A stretch of DNA of 64,000 nucleotides from VXOZ01 sp965220045. GTDB taxonomy: Bacteria > Chloroflexota > UBA11872 > VXOZ01. Below the pieces are notes generated by a model, which worked only from the letters and a program-made list of their open reading frames with translations, ran no database searches and was not told the DNA's origin. Made by a program: the position numbers and the translations under genes. Shown here piece after piece: positions 32,632 to 41,378 of this stretch. Positions within the stretch are counted from its first letter, which is position 1. Each line of letters opens with the position of its first letter. The stretch spans positions 2,976,001-3,040,000 of the forward strand of contig OZ244803.1 in the NCBI GenBank assembly GCA_965220045.1. Direction: 5' to 3'.

Positions 32632-33315
32632 ATGCGATACGAGCGCATGCTGCCGGCGGAGATTGAGCAGCAATTGGCCGAAAGGCCTATCGCCATTCTG
32701 CCGTGGGGGGCATTCGAGTGGCACGGCTACCACATGGCAATTGGACAAGATGCCTTGAAGGCACAGGGCATCGCCGACCGTTGCGCCGAGGCGACCGGCG
32801 CGATCTCGCTGCCGGTGGTGTGGTGCGGCTTTCAGACCATGAAGCCCCACGCCGGTTTCAAGCACACGCTGGAGTTCCGCGACGAGACCGTGCGCACGCT
32901 GGCGCGGGAGTTCATCGAGCAGCTCGACGACGAGGGCTTCAAGGTCATCGTCATCATCACGGGACACTATGGGTCGCTGCACGTGCGCGGGCTCAAAGAG
33001 GTGGCCGAGTGGTACGAACGCAAGCATCCCGACGTGCGGGTCTGGGCGTTTCCCGAATATGAGGTTGTGAAAGACCTCGGCTATACCGGCGATCACGCGG
33101 GCAAGTGGGAGACCTCCATCTTCATGCACCTGCACCCGGAACTCACCGACATGAGCCGCTACCGCACCGACCTCACCATGAAAGAGCAGGGCTGCGGCGG
33201 CGAAGACCCGTCCGTGCACGCCTCACCGGAACTTGGCGAGATGATCGTCAACGCCATTGTGGAACGCGTAGCGGCCCGGTGCGGCGAACTACTGGCGGAG
33301 GTGGAAGACGCGTAG
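32632..33315 (+). CDS. Creatininase-family amidohydrolase
   Basis: A 227-residue metal-dependent hydrolase of the creatininase / MftE / FAPy-deformylase fold. Metal ligands are seen in 'ILPWGAFEWHGYHMAIGQDALKAQ' (E-W-H-G-x-H and the following D) and 'VIVIITGHYGSLH' (G-H-Y/N-G). 'GDHAGKWETSIFMHLHPEL' carries the later D/E-H-A-x-x-x-E-T-S pattern, which is strongly conserved in the family. AAAGGATGACC precedes the ATG. Creatinine itself is only one of several possible substrates; lactam or formamide hydrolysis is equally plausible. Confidence 0.9.
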   Translation: MRYERMLPAEIEQQLAERPIAILPWGAFEWHGYHMAIGQDALKAQGIADRCAEATGAISLPVVWCGFQTMKPHAGFKHTLEFRDETVRTLAREFIEQLDDEGFKVIVIITGHYGSLHVRGLKEVAEWYERKHPDVRVWAFPEYEVVKDLGYTGDHAGKWETSIFMHLHPELTDMSRYRTDLTMKEQGCGGEDPSVHASPELGEMIVNAIVERVAARCGELLAEVEDA

Positions 33316-33378
33316 GAGTTTCTTGCCAAGACCGGCGTAGCCGGACTGTGCGGTGGCTGTGTCGAGTGTGTCATTGCA

Positions 33379-33618
33379 ATGTCGCGGCCGGTAATTATTG
33401 TAGAGGGCCTCGTCTACCGCGTCGACTTCTCAGCGGTGACCGGCGGCTACTTTTCCGACCAGAAGTTTAGCTCTTGTGTGGGCACGCCCATCAAGGAGAG
33501 CTATGCCATCTGGCAGGAGCACCGCGATCGCCAGCTTTTCATGGAGGATCTCATTCGGCCCGGCACAATGAAGCGCAAGGTCTACGCTGCTTGCGAGGCG
33601 GGGTTCAAGCACGTTTAA
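33379..33618 (+). CDS. Hypothetical 79-residue protein, possibly a remnant
   Basis: I do not recognise this protein. It starts 'MSRPVIIVEGLVYRVDFS' and has a mixed strand/helix composition with two Cys residues and no membrane segment or signal peptide. There is no clear ribosome site before the ATG. It lies 63 bases after the creatininase stop on the same strand and could be a decayed gene fragment. Support is only that the composition looks protein-like. Confidence 0.3.
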   Translation: MSRPVIIVEGLVYRVDFSAVTGGYFSDQKFSSCVGTPIKESYAIWQEHRDRQLFMEDLIRPGTMKRKVYAACEAGFKHV

Positions 33619-33648
33619 GAGTACGTTGGGTGGATACGCGGTGTCGTC

Positions 33649-33840
33649 ATGGTCGTGCATGAGGAACCGCAACTCGGCAGCCTGTTGCCGTATAGTCTGG
33701 TAGTGAAGCCGAGAATCACTCTTGAAAAGAACAACGTCTTGGCCCTGGAATCCTCCTGGCTCGTGGAGATCAACTACGTGCTGAAAGCGGACGGCTACCA
33801 GCGGCTGGGCACCCTACCCCAAGAGGTGGCGTCATTCTAA
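33649..33840 (+). CDS. Hypothetical 63-residue protein, possibly a remnant
   Basis: An unrecognised short frame 30 bases after the previous one ('MVVHEEPQLGSLLPYSLVV..LESSWLVEINYVLKADGY'). The sequence looks protein-like, with alternating hydrophobic residues. It may be the rest of the same decayed gene in another frame, but I cannot show this. No ribosome site is evident. Confidence 0.25.
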   Translation: MVVHEEPQLGSLLPYSLVVKPRITLEKNNVLALESSWLVEINYVLKADGYQRLGTLPQEVASF

Positions 33841-34255
33841 GGGTTTCCCTTATGTCTCGTTGACGACGTGCCGGGCTACCCGAGAGTCAATCAAGTTGCC
33901 ACAGCGAGGGAGAATCAGCACACAGACGGGAAGAGTGTGCTTAACTTGAAACCTAGGCAGCAAGCCAGATCCCGTTCCGTTGTTTTGGGTCGATGCGCGG
34001 GGGTTTTTGGGAATTAGTAGATGGGAAGCGGCGAAGTTTCTTTAGGGATAGCCCGACCTGTCAATCGACTAAGCCTAATCGCGCGATATTAGCCAGAAAC
34101 GCACCTAAACAGTGCAAAAGGCTACACAAATGCTAAGAAATCAACGTTTAACCCGCACTTTGCGACTCGAAGAAACTCCTTACGCCGACTAGAAGCTATG
34201 GTATGCTAATGCTAGCGAAAGTGATGCAAAGGAGTAATCGTGAAAGGAGTGGATC
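33841..34255. other. AT-richer intergenic region before the retropepsin pair
   Basis: A 415-base gap with no gene or strong repeat. Base composition falls compared with the flanks from about 33,950 on and stays lower through the next two genes, which suggests that the pair and its leader arrived together. No promoter box stands out; a possible TATGCTAAT is at 34202-34210. Confidence 0.35.
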
Positions 34256-34528
34256 GTGGCTACCACTTCACGTCCTGTCGGTTCTTTGGAGGAGAACATC
34301 GCTGCGTACCATGATATGCGCAAGGAGCTAGAGGATAAACACTTCGGAGAGTGGGTGGTGTTCCATGACCGGCGACTGTTTGGCTTCTACCCCAGTTACT
34401 CCGATGCCGCCAACGGAGCGATGGAAGCCTTTGGCGATGACCCCTATTTGATACGGCAAGTCAGAAACTACCCGGAACATCTTCCGGTCTCCGCTCTCAT
34501 AGGGGGAGGCAAAGTTGCCCACCGCTGA
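34256..34528 (+). CDS. DUF5678-like small protein paired with a retropepsin
   Basis: The 90-residue protein has an N-terminal helix and a core 'KHFGEWVVFHDRRLFGFYPSYSDAANGAMEAFGDDPYLIRQV', matching the pattern of the DUF5678 group (Y/F-G-x-W-V, then x-D-x-x-x-x-A and 'P-x-L-I-R-Q-V'). AAGGAG lies 7 bases before the GTG start. Its 3' end overlaps the protease gene by 14 bases, so the two are translationally coupled. Similar small proteins are found next to aspartyl protease genes in other bacteria; whether one is a substrate, partner or antitoxin is unknown. Confidence 0.6.
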   Translation: MATTSRPVGSLEENIAAYHDMRKELEDKHFGEWVVFHDRRLFGFYPSYSDAANGAMEAFGDDPYLIRQVRNYPEHLPVSALIGGGKVAHR

Positions 34529-34943
34529 CATAGGGCCAAAGGACAAAGACCTCCTAGTCCAAGACGGCCCACAGATCGAAGTCATGATTGGTTTTGACAC
34601 CAAACTCGAAGACTCCTGTCCATTGCCAGCACTGCTGGATACCGGCGCAACTCTCAGTTGCATTGACCTAGAACTTGCAGAGCGGCTACGCCTCAAACAG
34701 ACAGACTCTCGTGAACTCGTCGGGGCGCACGAGAAGAGAGTTACGCCTTTCTTCAGGGCAGACATCTACATACCCCAGTTGAACTGTGCTTGGCGCAATG
34801 AGTTCGGCGGATTGCCCCTCGAAGAAAACGGGTTCGGTTGCAAGGTTCTAATTGGTAGAAACCTGCTTAGCAACCTGCACCTGAGTTACGAGGGGTACAC
34901 TGGCAAAGTGCTATTGGAGCTTCCCAAACAGGTTTTTAGCTAA
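34515..34943 (+). CDS. Retropepsin-like aspartyl protease
   Basis: A 142-residue single-lobe aspartyl protease. The catalytic triad 'ALLDTGATLSCIDLELAERL' (D-T-G-A, about residues 36-55) is exact, followed by flap-like strands and 'CKVLIGRNLLSNLHL', which matches the retropepsin 'I-(L/I)-G-R-x-(L/F)-L' end motif. As in viral proteases, a homodimer is needed for activity. The start is a TTG at 34515, supported by GGGGGAGG 5 bases upstream, and it lies inside the previous gene. No capsid, polymerase or transposase is near. It may process its small partner (inference). Confidence 0.83.
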   Translation: MPTADIGPKDKDLLVQDGPQIEVMIGFDTKLEDSCPLPALLDTGATLSCIDLELAERLRLKQTDSRELVGAHEKRVTPFFRADIYIPQLNCAWRNEFGGLPLEENGFGCKVLIGRNLLSNLHLSYEGYTGKVLLELPKQVFS

Positions 34944-35086
34944 GCTCCCCGTCAACCCTTGGCAAGCAAGACCCCAGCCTCCTGCGGAGACTGCCCGTTA
35001 CTGACACAAGGCTTGAGTCTCTTAAGTTAGTCGCACCCTGGGCACTTTCTCGTCGCGAGGTAGCAGGACTGAATCAAGTTAAGCCA

Positions 35087-35123
35087 AAGGAGGGTCACCC
35101 GTTGGGTGACCCTCCTTCTTTGT
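35087..35123. terminator. Bidirectional Rho-independent terminator
   Basis: A perfect 14-bp stem AAGGAGGGTCACCC / GGGTGACCCTCCTT with loop GTT. CTTTGT follows on the plus strand (for the retropepsin pair), and TTTGGCTT follows on the minus strand (for the binding-protein gene ending at 35176). Confidence 0.85.
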
Positions 35124-35175
35124 CGAACTACTCCAAATGCTCGTGAAAACAAGCGTTCGGATATCGGTTCCTGTC

Positions 35176-36588
35176 CTACTCGACTTTGAGGTCCTCGTTG
35201 ATGGTCTTCTCTGCGAAAGGCAGGAATTCTTCGATCGAGGCCTCGCGTGCGCGCACGCTGTTGTAAACCGGCTGCAGCACGTCGCGGATGTCGTAGAAGT
35301 TGGAGTACTTCAACATACCGTGACCGGACTGCGGCGTGTGCTGGGCCTCCAGGAAGTACGTGGTGCCGTCCACCTTGCCGTCGTACTTGGCTTCCCAGTG
35401 CGTCTTAGCTTTGTCGAAGAGGTGCCGCATGGGCGTTACCACGTGGCCGGTGACCTCGAGGTACGTGAGACCGTTCTCGCCCTCCAGGAACCACTTCATC
35501 ACTTCCCACGTCTGGTCGATGTGGTCGGTGTTGCCCGCGAAGACCGCGTGCGTGTAGTGGCGGCCGGAGTGGTTTGGCGGATCGCCGGTGTACGCCAGCG
35601 CGCCAATGCCCCAGTCGAAGGCGGCTTCCTTGGCTTCCGGCGGTACCACGAACATCACGGAGATACCAAAAGCGCCGGTGGTGAAGAACGGGTGACCGCT
35701 CCTGCCACCAACGATCGCGGCATGCTCATCGCCCGTCGGCATCACGCGGAACTTGTCCACGATGTCGATCCAGAAGTTGATGCCCTGGACGTAGTGATCG
35801 TTGTTCATGGTCGCCTTGTTGTTCTCGGCGTCCCAGGCCAGGCCACCGAAGAAGGTACCGTCACCGATGCCAAAAGTGTTGAAGCCGGTGTAACCGCGGC
35901 GCATACCGAACTGCTCGGTGCCCTTGGTAAGCTTCTCCATGGCGTCGATGTACGCTTCCATCGTCCAACTCTCGTCGGCCGGGTCGGACGGCGGATAGGG
36001 CACGCCAGCCTCGTCAAAGATGTTCTTGTTGTAGGCCCACGTGTCCACGGACATACTGGCGGGGAAGCCCCACGTCACACCCTGGTTCGAGACGAAGTCC
36101 ACGCCCTCGGCAATAAACGCCTCATAGGGATCGATGCCGTCGCGCGCCATAAGCGGCGTCAGCGGGGCAATCAGGTCGCCTTCCACGAACTGCAGCCAGG
36201 TACCCCACGTGTTCTCAAAGAGACCTACCGGGGTGCCGGCAGCGAAAAGAATCGGAATGTTCTGGCGCACGCCGGTGCCGCCGCCATCCACGATCTTGAT
36301 ATCCAGCGTGATGTCAGGGTTGGCTTCCTGAAATCCGCCATAGAGCGCCTGCTCGGCCTCATTACGGGCCGGCCGCGTGTAGGTGAGATAAAGGATGTTG
36401 ACCGGCTCCGCCTTAGGAGCCATAGTCTCGGCCTTCTTCTCCTCCATCTGCTCCTCGGCCGCTTCCTCGGCGGGTGCGGCGGTACCGGCAGCGCCGCACG
36501 CAGCGGCGAGCACGGCTCCGGCCCCGACGGCAAAGCCACCAAGCATCTTCCGGCGAGTGATGCTACTCAACACGGTGCTAGTGTTCAT
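35176..36588 (-). CDS. Extracellular solute-binding protein (ABC type, Tat-exported lipoprotein)
   Basis: A 470-residue family 1 binding protein. The leader has a twin-arginine motif ('TRRKMLGGF', residues 10-18) and a lipobox 'AAACG', so it is exported folded and lipid-anchored. A Glu/Ala linker (residues 40-60) leads to a periplasmic-binding core ('GGFQEANPDITLDIKIVDGG', 'VDTWAYNKNIFDEAGVPYPP', 'EQFGMRRGYTGFNTFG'), in the style of sugar/glycerol-3-phosphate binders. AAGGAG is 6 bases before the ATG at 36588; an ATG at 36594 abuts it. No permease or ATPase genes are adjacent, so the rest of the transporter must be elsewhere. An unrelated MFS gene lies upstream. Confidence 0.9.
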   Translation of the reverse strand: MNTSTVLSSITRRKMLGGFAVGAGAVLAAACGAAGTAAPAEEAAEEQMEEKKAETMAPKAEPVNILYLTYTRPARNEAEQALYGGFQEANPDITLDIKIVDGGGTGVRQNIPILFAAGTPVGLFENTWGTWLQFVEGDLIAPLTPLMARDGIDPYEAFIAEGVDFVSNQGVTWGFPASMSVDTWAYNKNIFDEAGVPYPPSDPADESWTMEAYIDAMEKLTKGTEQFGMRRGYTGFNTFGIGDGTFFGGLAWDAENNKATMNNDHYVQGINFWIDIVDKFRVMPTGDEHAAIVGGRSGHPFFTTGAFGISVMFVVPPEAKEAAFDWGIGALAYTGDPPNHSGRHYTHAVFAGNTDHIDQTWEVMKWFLEGENGLTYLEVTGHVVTPMRHLFDKAKTHWEAKYDGKVDGTTYFLEAQHTPQSGHGMLKYSNFYDIRDVLQPVYNSVRAREASIEEFLPFAEKTINEDLKVE

Positions 36589-36729
36589 CCACATCTCCTT
36601 CTTTCTGCACTAGTACTGGAACACGTCACCAACTTAAAAATTTTAAGGAGTGAAACAACGGGAGTCAAATTAATGCTCGCCAGGGGCAACACCGTTGTCC
36701 TTCCGGGTCCCGCCGCTGCGTCCTTCCCG

Positions 36730-38034
36730 CTAGGGTGCGGCCAGCCGGATTTCCCTTATCTCTTTCAGGGTGAAAAGGACCGCCCCTGCAACAAGAACAA
36801 AGATCCCGCAAGTGAGAAAAAGGGGAACGGCTCCCACGAGGTCTAGGTTAGCAGCCAGAAGTAGCATTGCGCCGAGCGAAGCCAATAGGTTGAATGTGGC
36901 AAGAATCCCTATCACGCGTCCGCGCAAGCGATCGGGGGTCTCCGCCTGCACGATACTGTGCAGCGGCAGCATGCCGGCGATTAATATACCGAGCAGAGCG
37001 GCAACGGCGAACGCCTGCCACTGCTGCCCCACAACGGCGAGCACACCCAGCAATCCACCCATGGCCGTAAAGGCGAGCACACCAGTCTTGCCGTCGCCGA
37101 GCCGCCTTGCCAGCCACGGCACTGCAGGCAGCGCCAGGAAGACCCACACGTCCCGCAGACCGGTGAAGAAATCGTATCCGCTCGCATCGGCACCAAGGGC
37201 TTCCCTCAGAAGTTGTTGGAACATGATGACGATAGGCGACGAGACCAGCGCCACAAAGAGCACACCGACAATCGCGATGACCCGCAGCAACGGATGCTTA
37301 GAAATAAAGTACACAGTAAACGCAATGTCGCGTACTGCGATCGCAACCAGCTTGGCCGGCCATGCATACAGTTTCACGCCGGAGCCGACGGTTGGCTGGC
37401 TGGGACCACGCTCGGGCACTTCCATCCTATAGATGAGCAGCGCGGCCACGCCAAACGCAGCGGCGGCGACACCGAGCGCATTCAGCCCGCCAAGGGCCAC
37501 ACCAAGGAAGCCGCCAACGGCAATACCGGCGAGGCCGATTGCGTAGTCTCCTGCCATCAATGCCCCGTTGCCGGCAACGAGTTTGTGCCTCGCCAAGAGA
37601 TTCGGCACCATCGCCGCGCGGGCCGGATAGAAGAGCCGACCGGCTGCCGTAACCGCGAAGCCGGCTACGGCCACGTACAGCAACCCAAGTCCCACAACAT
37701 GTCCCACGACGAAGAGCGCCACCAATACCGGCACGCGCACCACGTGCGCAAAAAGCATGAGGGACTTACGGTCCAGGCGATCCGCCAAAATGCCCGCGAG
37801 CGGCGGCATGAAGAAAACCGGGATTATGACGGCCGTTAAGGCCGCCGTCTCGCCCTCCGACCAATCGACGTCCTCGAATATGACCCGGGAAATGGCAAAC
37901 ATGTAGGCCGCGTCGCCCGCGTGACTAATGATGTAGGCTGCCCAAAGTAAGCGAAAGTCGCGCTGCTCCAGAACGGCCAGTATTTCCACCCGCCGGAAGT
38001 AGGAAAGCCCTGGCATGTCGGCAGCGTTGCCCAT
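36730..38034 (-). CDS. MFS transporter (MFS_3 / EntS-like)
   Basis: A 434-residue, 12-helix MFS protein. The N-terminus 'LAVLEQRDFRLLWAAYIISHAGDAAYMFAI' is characteristic of the MFS_3 group, and 'PPLAGILADRLDRKSLML' is motif A. Helix 7 onwards begins 'HPLLRVIAIVGVLFVALVSSPIVIMF', with motif A-like 'VPWLARRLGDGKTG' in the second half. Enterobactin and macrolide exporters belong to this group, so an exporter is likely. It stands alone upstream of the binding-protein gene, about 140 bases away. Confidence 0.86.
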   Translation of the reverse strand: MGNAADMPGLSYFRRVEILAVLEQRDFRLLWAAYIISHAGDAAYMFAISRVIFEDVDWSEGETAALTAVIIPVFFMPPLAGILADRLDRKSLMLFAHVVRVPVLVALFVVGHVVGLGLLYVAVAGFAVTAAGRLFYPARAAMVPNLLARHKLVAGNGALMAGDYAIGLAGIAVGGFLGVALGGLNALGVAAAAFGVAALLIYRMEVPERGPSQPTVGSGVKLYAWPAKLVAIAVRDIAFTVYFISKHPLLRVIAIVGVLFVALVSSPIVIMFQQLLREALGADASGYDFFTGLRDVWVFLALPAVPWLARRLGDGKTGVLAFTAMGGLLGVLAVVGQQWQAFAVAALLGILIAGMLPLHSIVQAETPDRLRGRVIGILATFNLLASLGAMLLLAANLDLVGAVPLFLTCGIFVLVAGAVLFTLKEIREIRLAAP

Positions 38035-38265
38035 GGCCGACTCGGCCCATCAATGTCGCCAGCTTCGCGCCTGGCGGTCTCCCTGCGCAGAAGGGGAGAG
38101 TCCGGGTGGCTGCTTGGCGCCCACTGCCCCACGGACCGCAGTTGCGCGCTTCCTCTCGTCCAGGGTGACTGCGCATCTCCCAAGACGCACCGACTATTGT
38201 CACTCGTTGCGCTTGCTCACCTCACCCAGGTCACAGGCTCTCAAACGACGAGCGGGAATACTACC

Positions 38266-39429
38266 TCACTCCGCGGCAGTGACCTCCGGCGGGGTGATGT
38301 AGTCGTGGTAGCGCTGCGCGACCTGGGCGGAGGCGGTGTCGCCGGCATGGACGTAGATGCGGTACTTGAAGCGCAGCAATCCGCCTTCGGGCAGCACGTG
38401 ACTGCCGTCCACGCCGGGGTTGGCGTAGAAGTCGTGCAGGCCGAAGGGGTTGGCGGTAAAGAGACCGTAGTTGCGCGCGTGCCAGTAGGTCGGATGCCGG
38501 AAGCTGGTGGGATGGTCGTAGACGGCGAATCCCAGGGTCTCGCCTTTCACCGGACCCGTATAGTCGAGCCATTGCGCCCGCTTGCCCCAGCACTCCGCTT
38601 CGCCGATGCCGCCAATGGCGTTTTCCATACGGCCGTCGTCGGAGGCGTCCATGCTGGTGGCGACCCGCAGCGAGATGATGCCGCCTTCTTTCGTATCGCC
38701 GAAGTGCGCCGGCCCCGCCGTGGCGCGGAACGTGACCTCCACGTCAATGAGCCGCGCGCCGGAGGGCAAGGGGTAGAAGGTAAACCGCCGCTCGTCTTCC
38801 ACCACCTTTTGGTCGTCGGACCCCGTCCAGTCATTGCGCGAGCGGATGGCGCCCAGCACCGGGCCGCTGACGTGCGCGCCACAGCCGCCGTAGGCCGGTA
38901 GAAACTCCAGGTGCCGCTGGTAGCCGTGGCCTTCCACCTCGCTCCACACGTCGGCCCCGCTCACCTCGCCGTGGGAGACGTAGATGGACTTGTGGTGGGG
39001 GTGGTCGTGCTTCTCGCCCGGCACGTCGGGGATCATGGGGTAGTTGCGGGTCATGCCCTCGCCGGTGGGGCCGATGACCGGGTAGAGATACGGTTTCACC
39101 ACCGGCGCAGCGTAGCGATAGGTGGTGAAGAGCGCACCCTCCATGTGCACGTCCACGCCGTGCTCGCCTTCAGCCACGGCCACGCCGCCTCCCGATGCGC
39201 CCTCCTGCACCGTGTAGGTGCGCGACGCCCCCGCGGCCAAAGCAGGCACCACCCAGACGAGGTGGGCGCCTTCACAGCCCGGCACGACTTGCGCGGGAGA
39301 TTCCGCTCCGGTTTCATCATCGCGCACGACGTAGCTTGCCGCCGCGTCGAGCCCGTCGGCGTCTGCCCAGACCGGGCACTCATTGCGATCGTGATTTCCA
39401 GCGTGAACGGTGAATCGCTTGCTTGCCAT
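38266..39429 (-). CDS. DUF6807 / PmoA-family protein
   Basis: A 387-residue beta-rich protein. The diagnostic central block is 'RNYPMIPDVPGEKHDHPHHKSIYVSHGEVSGADVWSE' (H-D-H-P-H-H-x-S-(I/L) motif), followed by 'GGIISLRVA', 'GRMENAIGGIGEAECWGKRAQWLDYTG' and 'HPTYWHARNYGLFTANPFG', all typical of PmoA/DUF6807 proteins. The family is found next to sugar-catabolism genes in Planctomycetes, Bacteroidetes and Chloroflexota; an enzymatic role is suspected but not shown to my knowledge. AAGGAT is 7 bases before the ATG at 39429, so the ATG at 39468 is rejected. No signal peptide is seen. Confidence 0.8.
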   Translation of the reverse strand: MASKRFTVHAGNHDRNECPVWADADGLDAAASYVVRDDETGAESPAQVVPGCEGAHLVWVVPALAAGASRTYTVQEGASGGGVAVAEGEHGVDVHMEGALFTTYRYAAPVVKPYLYPVIGPTGEGMTRNYPMIPDVPGEKHDHPHHKSIYVSHGEVSGADVWSEVEGHGYQRHLEFLPAYGGCGAHVSGPVLGAIRSRNDWTGSDDQKVVEDERRFTFYPLPSGARLIDVEVTFRATAGPAHFGDTKEGGIISLRVATSMDASDDGRMENAIGGIGEAECWGKRAQWLDYTGPVKGETLGFAVYDHPTSFRHPTYWHARNYGLFTANPFGLHDFYANPGVDGSHVLPEGGLLRFKYRIYVHAGDTASAQVAQRYHDYITPPEVTAAE

Positions 39430-39562
39430 TCCGTAATCCTTCTTTGCGTAAGCGTTGATCGAATTCAATCAAGAGTGATTATACACCGCGCGGCGCTGCG
39501 TTCCCCGGCAAACACAGCCAAGCTCAATCCACAAGCATGTGGAGCGTGGTCTTGCATGTTGG

Positions 39563-40237
39563 CTACTCTTCCCTGCCGTCCAGGGTCAATTCACGCTCGA
39601 AGTGCGGCTCCGTGCGCTCGCCGCGGTGCCACGCAAATATCTCGGGCAAGCGGTCGCGATGTCCGCGGGTGAGCGTGGGCAAGGCGTCTTCAGTGAAGTA
39701 GCCCACGTCTAAAGCTTCCGTAGTTGGGTGCGGCGTACCGGATTCATACGCGCACAGGAAGCCGACGTTATAAAGCTGAAAGGGCGCGCGGCCGCCGTAG
39801 GCGCGGTTATCGTAAATGCCGATGAGACGCTCGGCGCGCACATACACGCCGGTCTCCTCCCAGATTTCGCGTTCCGCCGCTTGCGCCGCGGTCTCACCGA
39901 CCTCCACCATGCCGCCCGGCAGCGCCCAGAGGCGGTTGTCCTCCCGTTGCATCAACAGCACCCGGCCCTGTTCGTCGAATACCGCGCCGAACGCCGCTAC
40001 TTTCGGCGACTGCACGCCAATATCGCCGTTGTAAATCGCCAGAATCTCCTCAGCGGAGCGCGTATCGGTGAGCGCGAAGAGCCGCGCCGTCAACGCTAGA
40101 ACGCGCTCGTAGCGGGCAATGTCATATTCGTTCTCCTCCCGCCGCGCATAGAAGAGGCCCGTTTGCCCAATCGCCCGCAACTCGTCGGCAATGTCCTGCA
40201 GTTCTTCGCTAAGGTCGTATTGCTCTCTCTTAGCCAT
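39563..40237 (-). CDS. NUDIX hydrolase with N-terminal helical domain
   Basis: A 224-residue protein. Residues 1-65 form a charged helical region ('DLSEELQDIADELRAIGQTGL..YDIARYERVLALTARLF'), as in the ADP-ribose/nucleotide-decorating NUDIX group with an N-terminal NUDIX_N-like part. The complete Nudix box is 'GGMVEVGETAAQAAEREIWEETGVY', shown by G-x5-E-x7-R-E-x2-E-E-x-G. A diphosphate-linked nucleotide is hydrolysed in the family; the exact substrate is unknown. The ATG at 40237 is 7 bases after the RraA gene's stop at 40245, so the two are one operon. Confidence 0.9.
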   Translation of the reverse strand: MAKREQYDLSEELQDIADELRAIGQTGLFYARREENEYDIARYERVLALTARLFALTDTRSAEEILAIYNGDIGVQSPKVAAFGAVFDEQGRVLLMQREDNRLWALPGGMVEVGETAAQAAEREIWEETGVYVRAERLIGIYDNRAYGGRAPFQLYNVGFLCAYESGTPHPTTEALDVGYFTEDALPTLTRGHRDRLPEIFAWHRGERTEPHFERELTLDGREE

Positions 40238-40244
40238 GTGCCGC

Positions 40245-40931
40245 CTATCCCAGCATTGCTTGCTTGAATTCCTCCAGCGAGAACGCCGGATTGGCGAGGG
40301 CCTCGAGGACCTTGCCTTCTTCCTGCCGGACTTCCTCGGCTTTGGCGGCAACGTCGGCCGCAATATCGGCCGGAATCTGCACGACGCCGTTGCAGTCGGC
40401 GTGGAGCAGGTCGCCGGGACTGACCGTGAGCCCCGCGACCATCACGGGCGTGGCGAACGACTCAACCGTCACCTGGCCGTGTGAGACGATCACGCCGGAC
40501 GCGAAGTATTGCAGGCCGAGTTGGCGCACCTCGTTCAGGTCGCGTACGGTGCCGTCGGTTATGACGCCCGCGAAGTCGAGGCGCGTAAGCAGCGTGCACA
40601 TGATCTCGCCAAAGAGCGCCGCCGGCACGTCCGGAGACGCATCCCGCGCCACCAATATGCGCGGCGCCGGCAGTTCCAGCGCGTGTTCCAGCGCCTCGAC
40701 CCACGCCTGCCGCAAGGGCGGGTCATCCGGCTCACGGTCCTTGAAAGTGACGGTGTAAGCGTAGCCCACGATCTCGCCGAGTTCAGGATAGATACAGCGG
40801 ATGGAGCCATCCATGTATCCCGCGCGGTGGTCGCGCACGTCGAATTCCTCGATGGCGTTGGCAATGGTGGGACTATCAATCGCGCGCAGGGCGGCGAGTT
40901 GTGCGGACGTTAGGGATGCGGCACTGGGCAT
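40245..40931 (-). CDS. RraA-like / HMG-type aldolase
   Basis: A 228-residue RraA fold protein. 'PTIANAIEEFDVRDHRAGYMDGSIRCIYPELGEIVGYAYTV' is the usual N-terminus (S-x-x-x-x-D/E-x-x). The active-site signature is 'ALFGEIMCTLLTRLDFAGVITDGTVRDLNEVRQLG' (G-x-x-T-D-G-x-x-R-D), which binds Mg and oxaloacetate-like acids. Members act as 4-hydroxy-4-methyl-2-oxoglutarate aldolase or oxaloacetate decarboxylase; only some bind RNase E. AAGGAG precedes the ATG by 8 bases. Upstream lies a repeat element. Confidence 0.9.
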   Translation of the reverse strand: MPSAASLTSAQLAALRAIDSPTIANAIEEFDVRDHRAGYMDGSIRCIYPELGEIVGYAYTVTFKDREPDDPPLRQAWVEALEHALELPAPRILVARDASPDVPAALFGEIMCTLLTRLDFAGVITDGTVRDLNEVRQLGLQYFASGVIVSHGQVTVESFATPVMVAGLTVSPGDLLHADCNGVVQIPADIAADVAAKAEEVRQEEGKVLEALANPAFSLEEFKQAMLG

Positions 40932-41034
40932 GAGGATTTCTCCTTGTTTCCTGGATACAGGCTTGCATCGATGATTCCTATAGGAATGACTGAGCCGTGC
41001 TTGTCATAGTCATGAAAATAGACCGCCAACCTCC

Positions 41035-41299
41035 GTCATTCCTGTATGTGTTGAGTAATTCGTTGACTGAATCTCCCGTCTCCTTGACCGTGTTGAAAAG
41101 TTACTCATTCCGAGCGTAGCGTCGAACAAGGTTCGCGGAATCTAGGATTCACGTTGAACATGCTCGTTAGGCTCAGCTCTTTAGATTCCTCTCTGCGCTT
41201 CGCTCCGTTCGGAATGACATCCAATTGCGTCTCAATAGCAGGCAGAACCACCGATTGTTGTTACCAATTCTGTCAACAATTTACCTGACATCTACAATT
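41035..41299. repeat. Nested inverted-repeat element, copy 4
   Basis: About 265 bp, starting GTCATTCCTGTATGTGTTGA and ending TGTCAACAATTTACCTGACA then TCTACAATTCTGG. The inner palindrome is present in a diverged form (CATTCCGAGCGTAGCGTCGA / TCCGTTCGGAATGACATCC). The right part contains CAGGCAGAACCACCGATTGT, the same motif as in copies 1 and 3 but inverted. Confidence 0.7.
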
Positions 41300-41378
41300 C
41301 TGGCGAAAAGCCTGCCCCGTACTCGATACGAAGTATTGACTGATTCGGGTCCGGAATTCAGGGTGTGCGCAGAGGAGA

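Noticed and set aside
35137..36846. A 569-residue plus-strand frame over the solute-binding protein
   Set aside because: The minus-strand protein has a clear Tat leader, lipobox and family motifs with ribosome site and terminator; the plus frame has no recognisable domain and is a product of codon bias.
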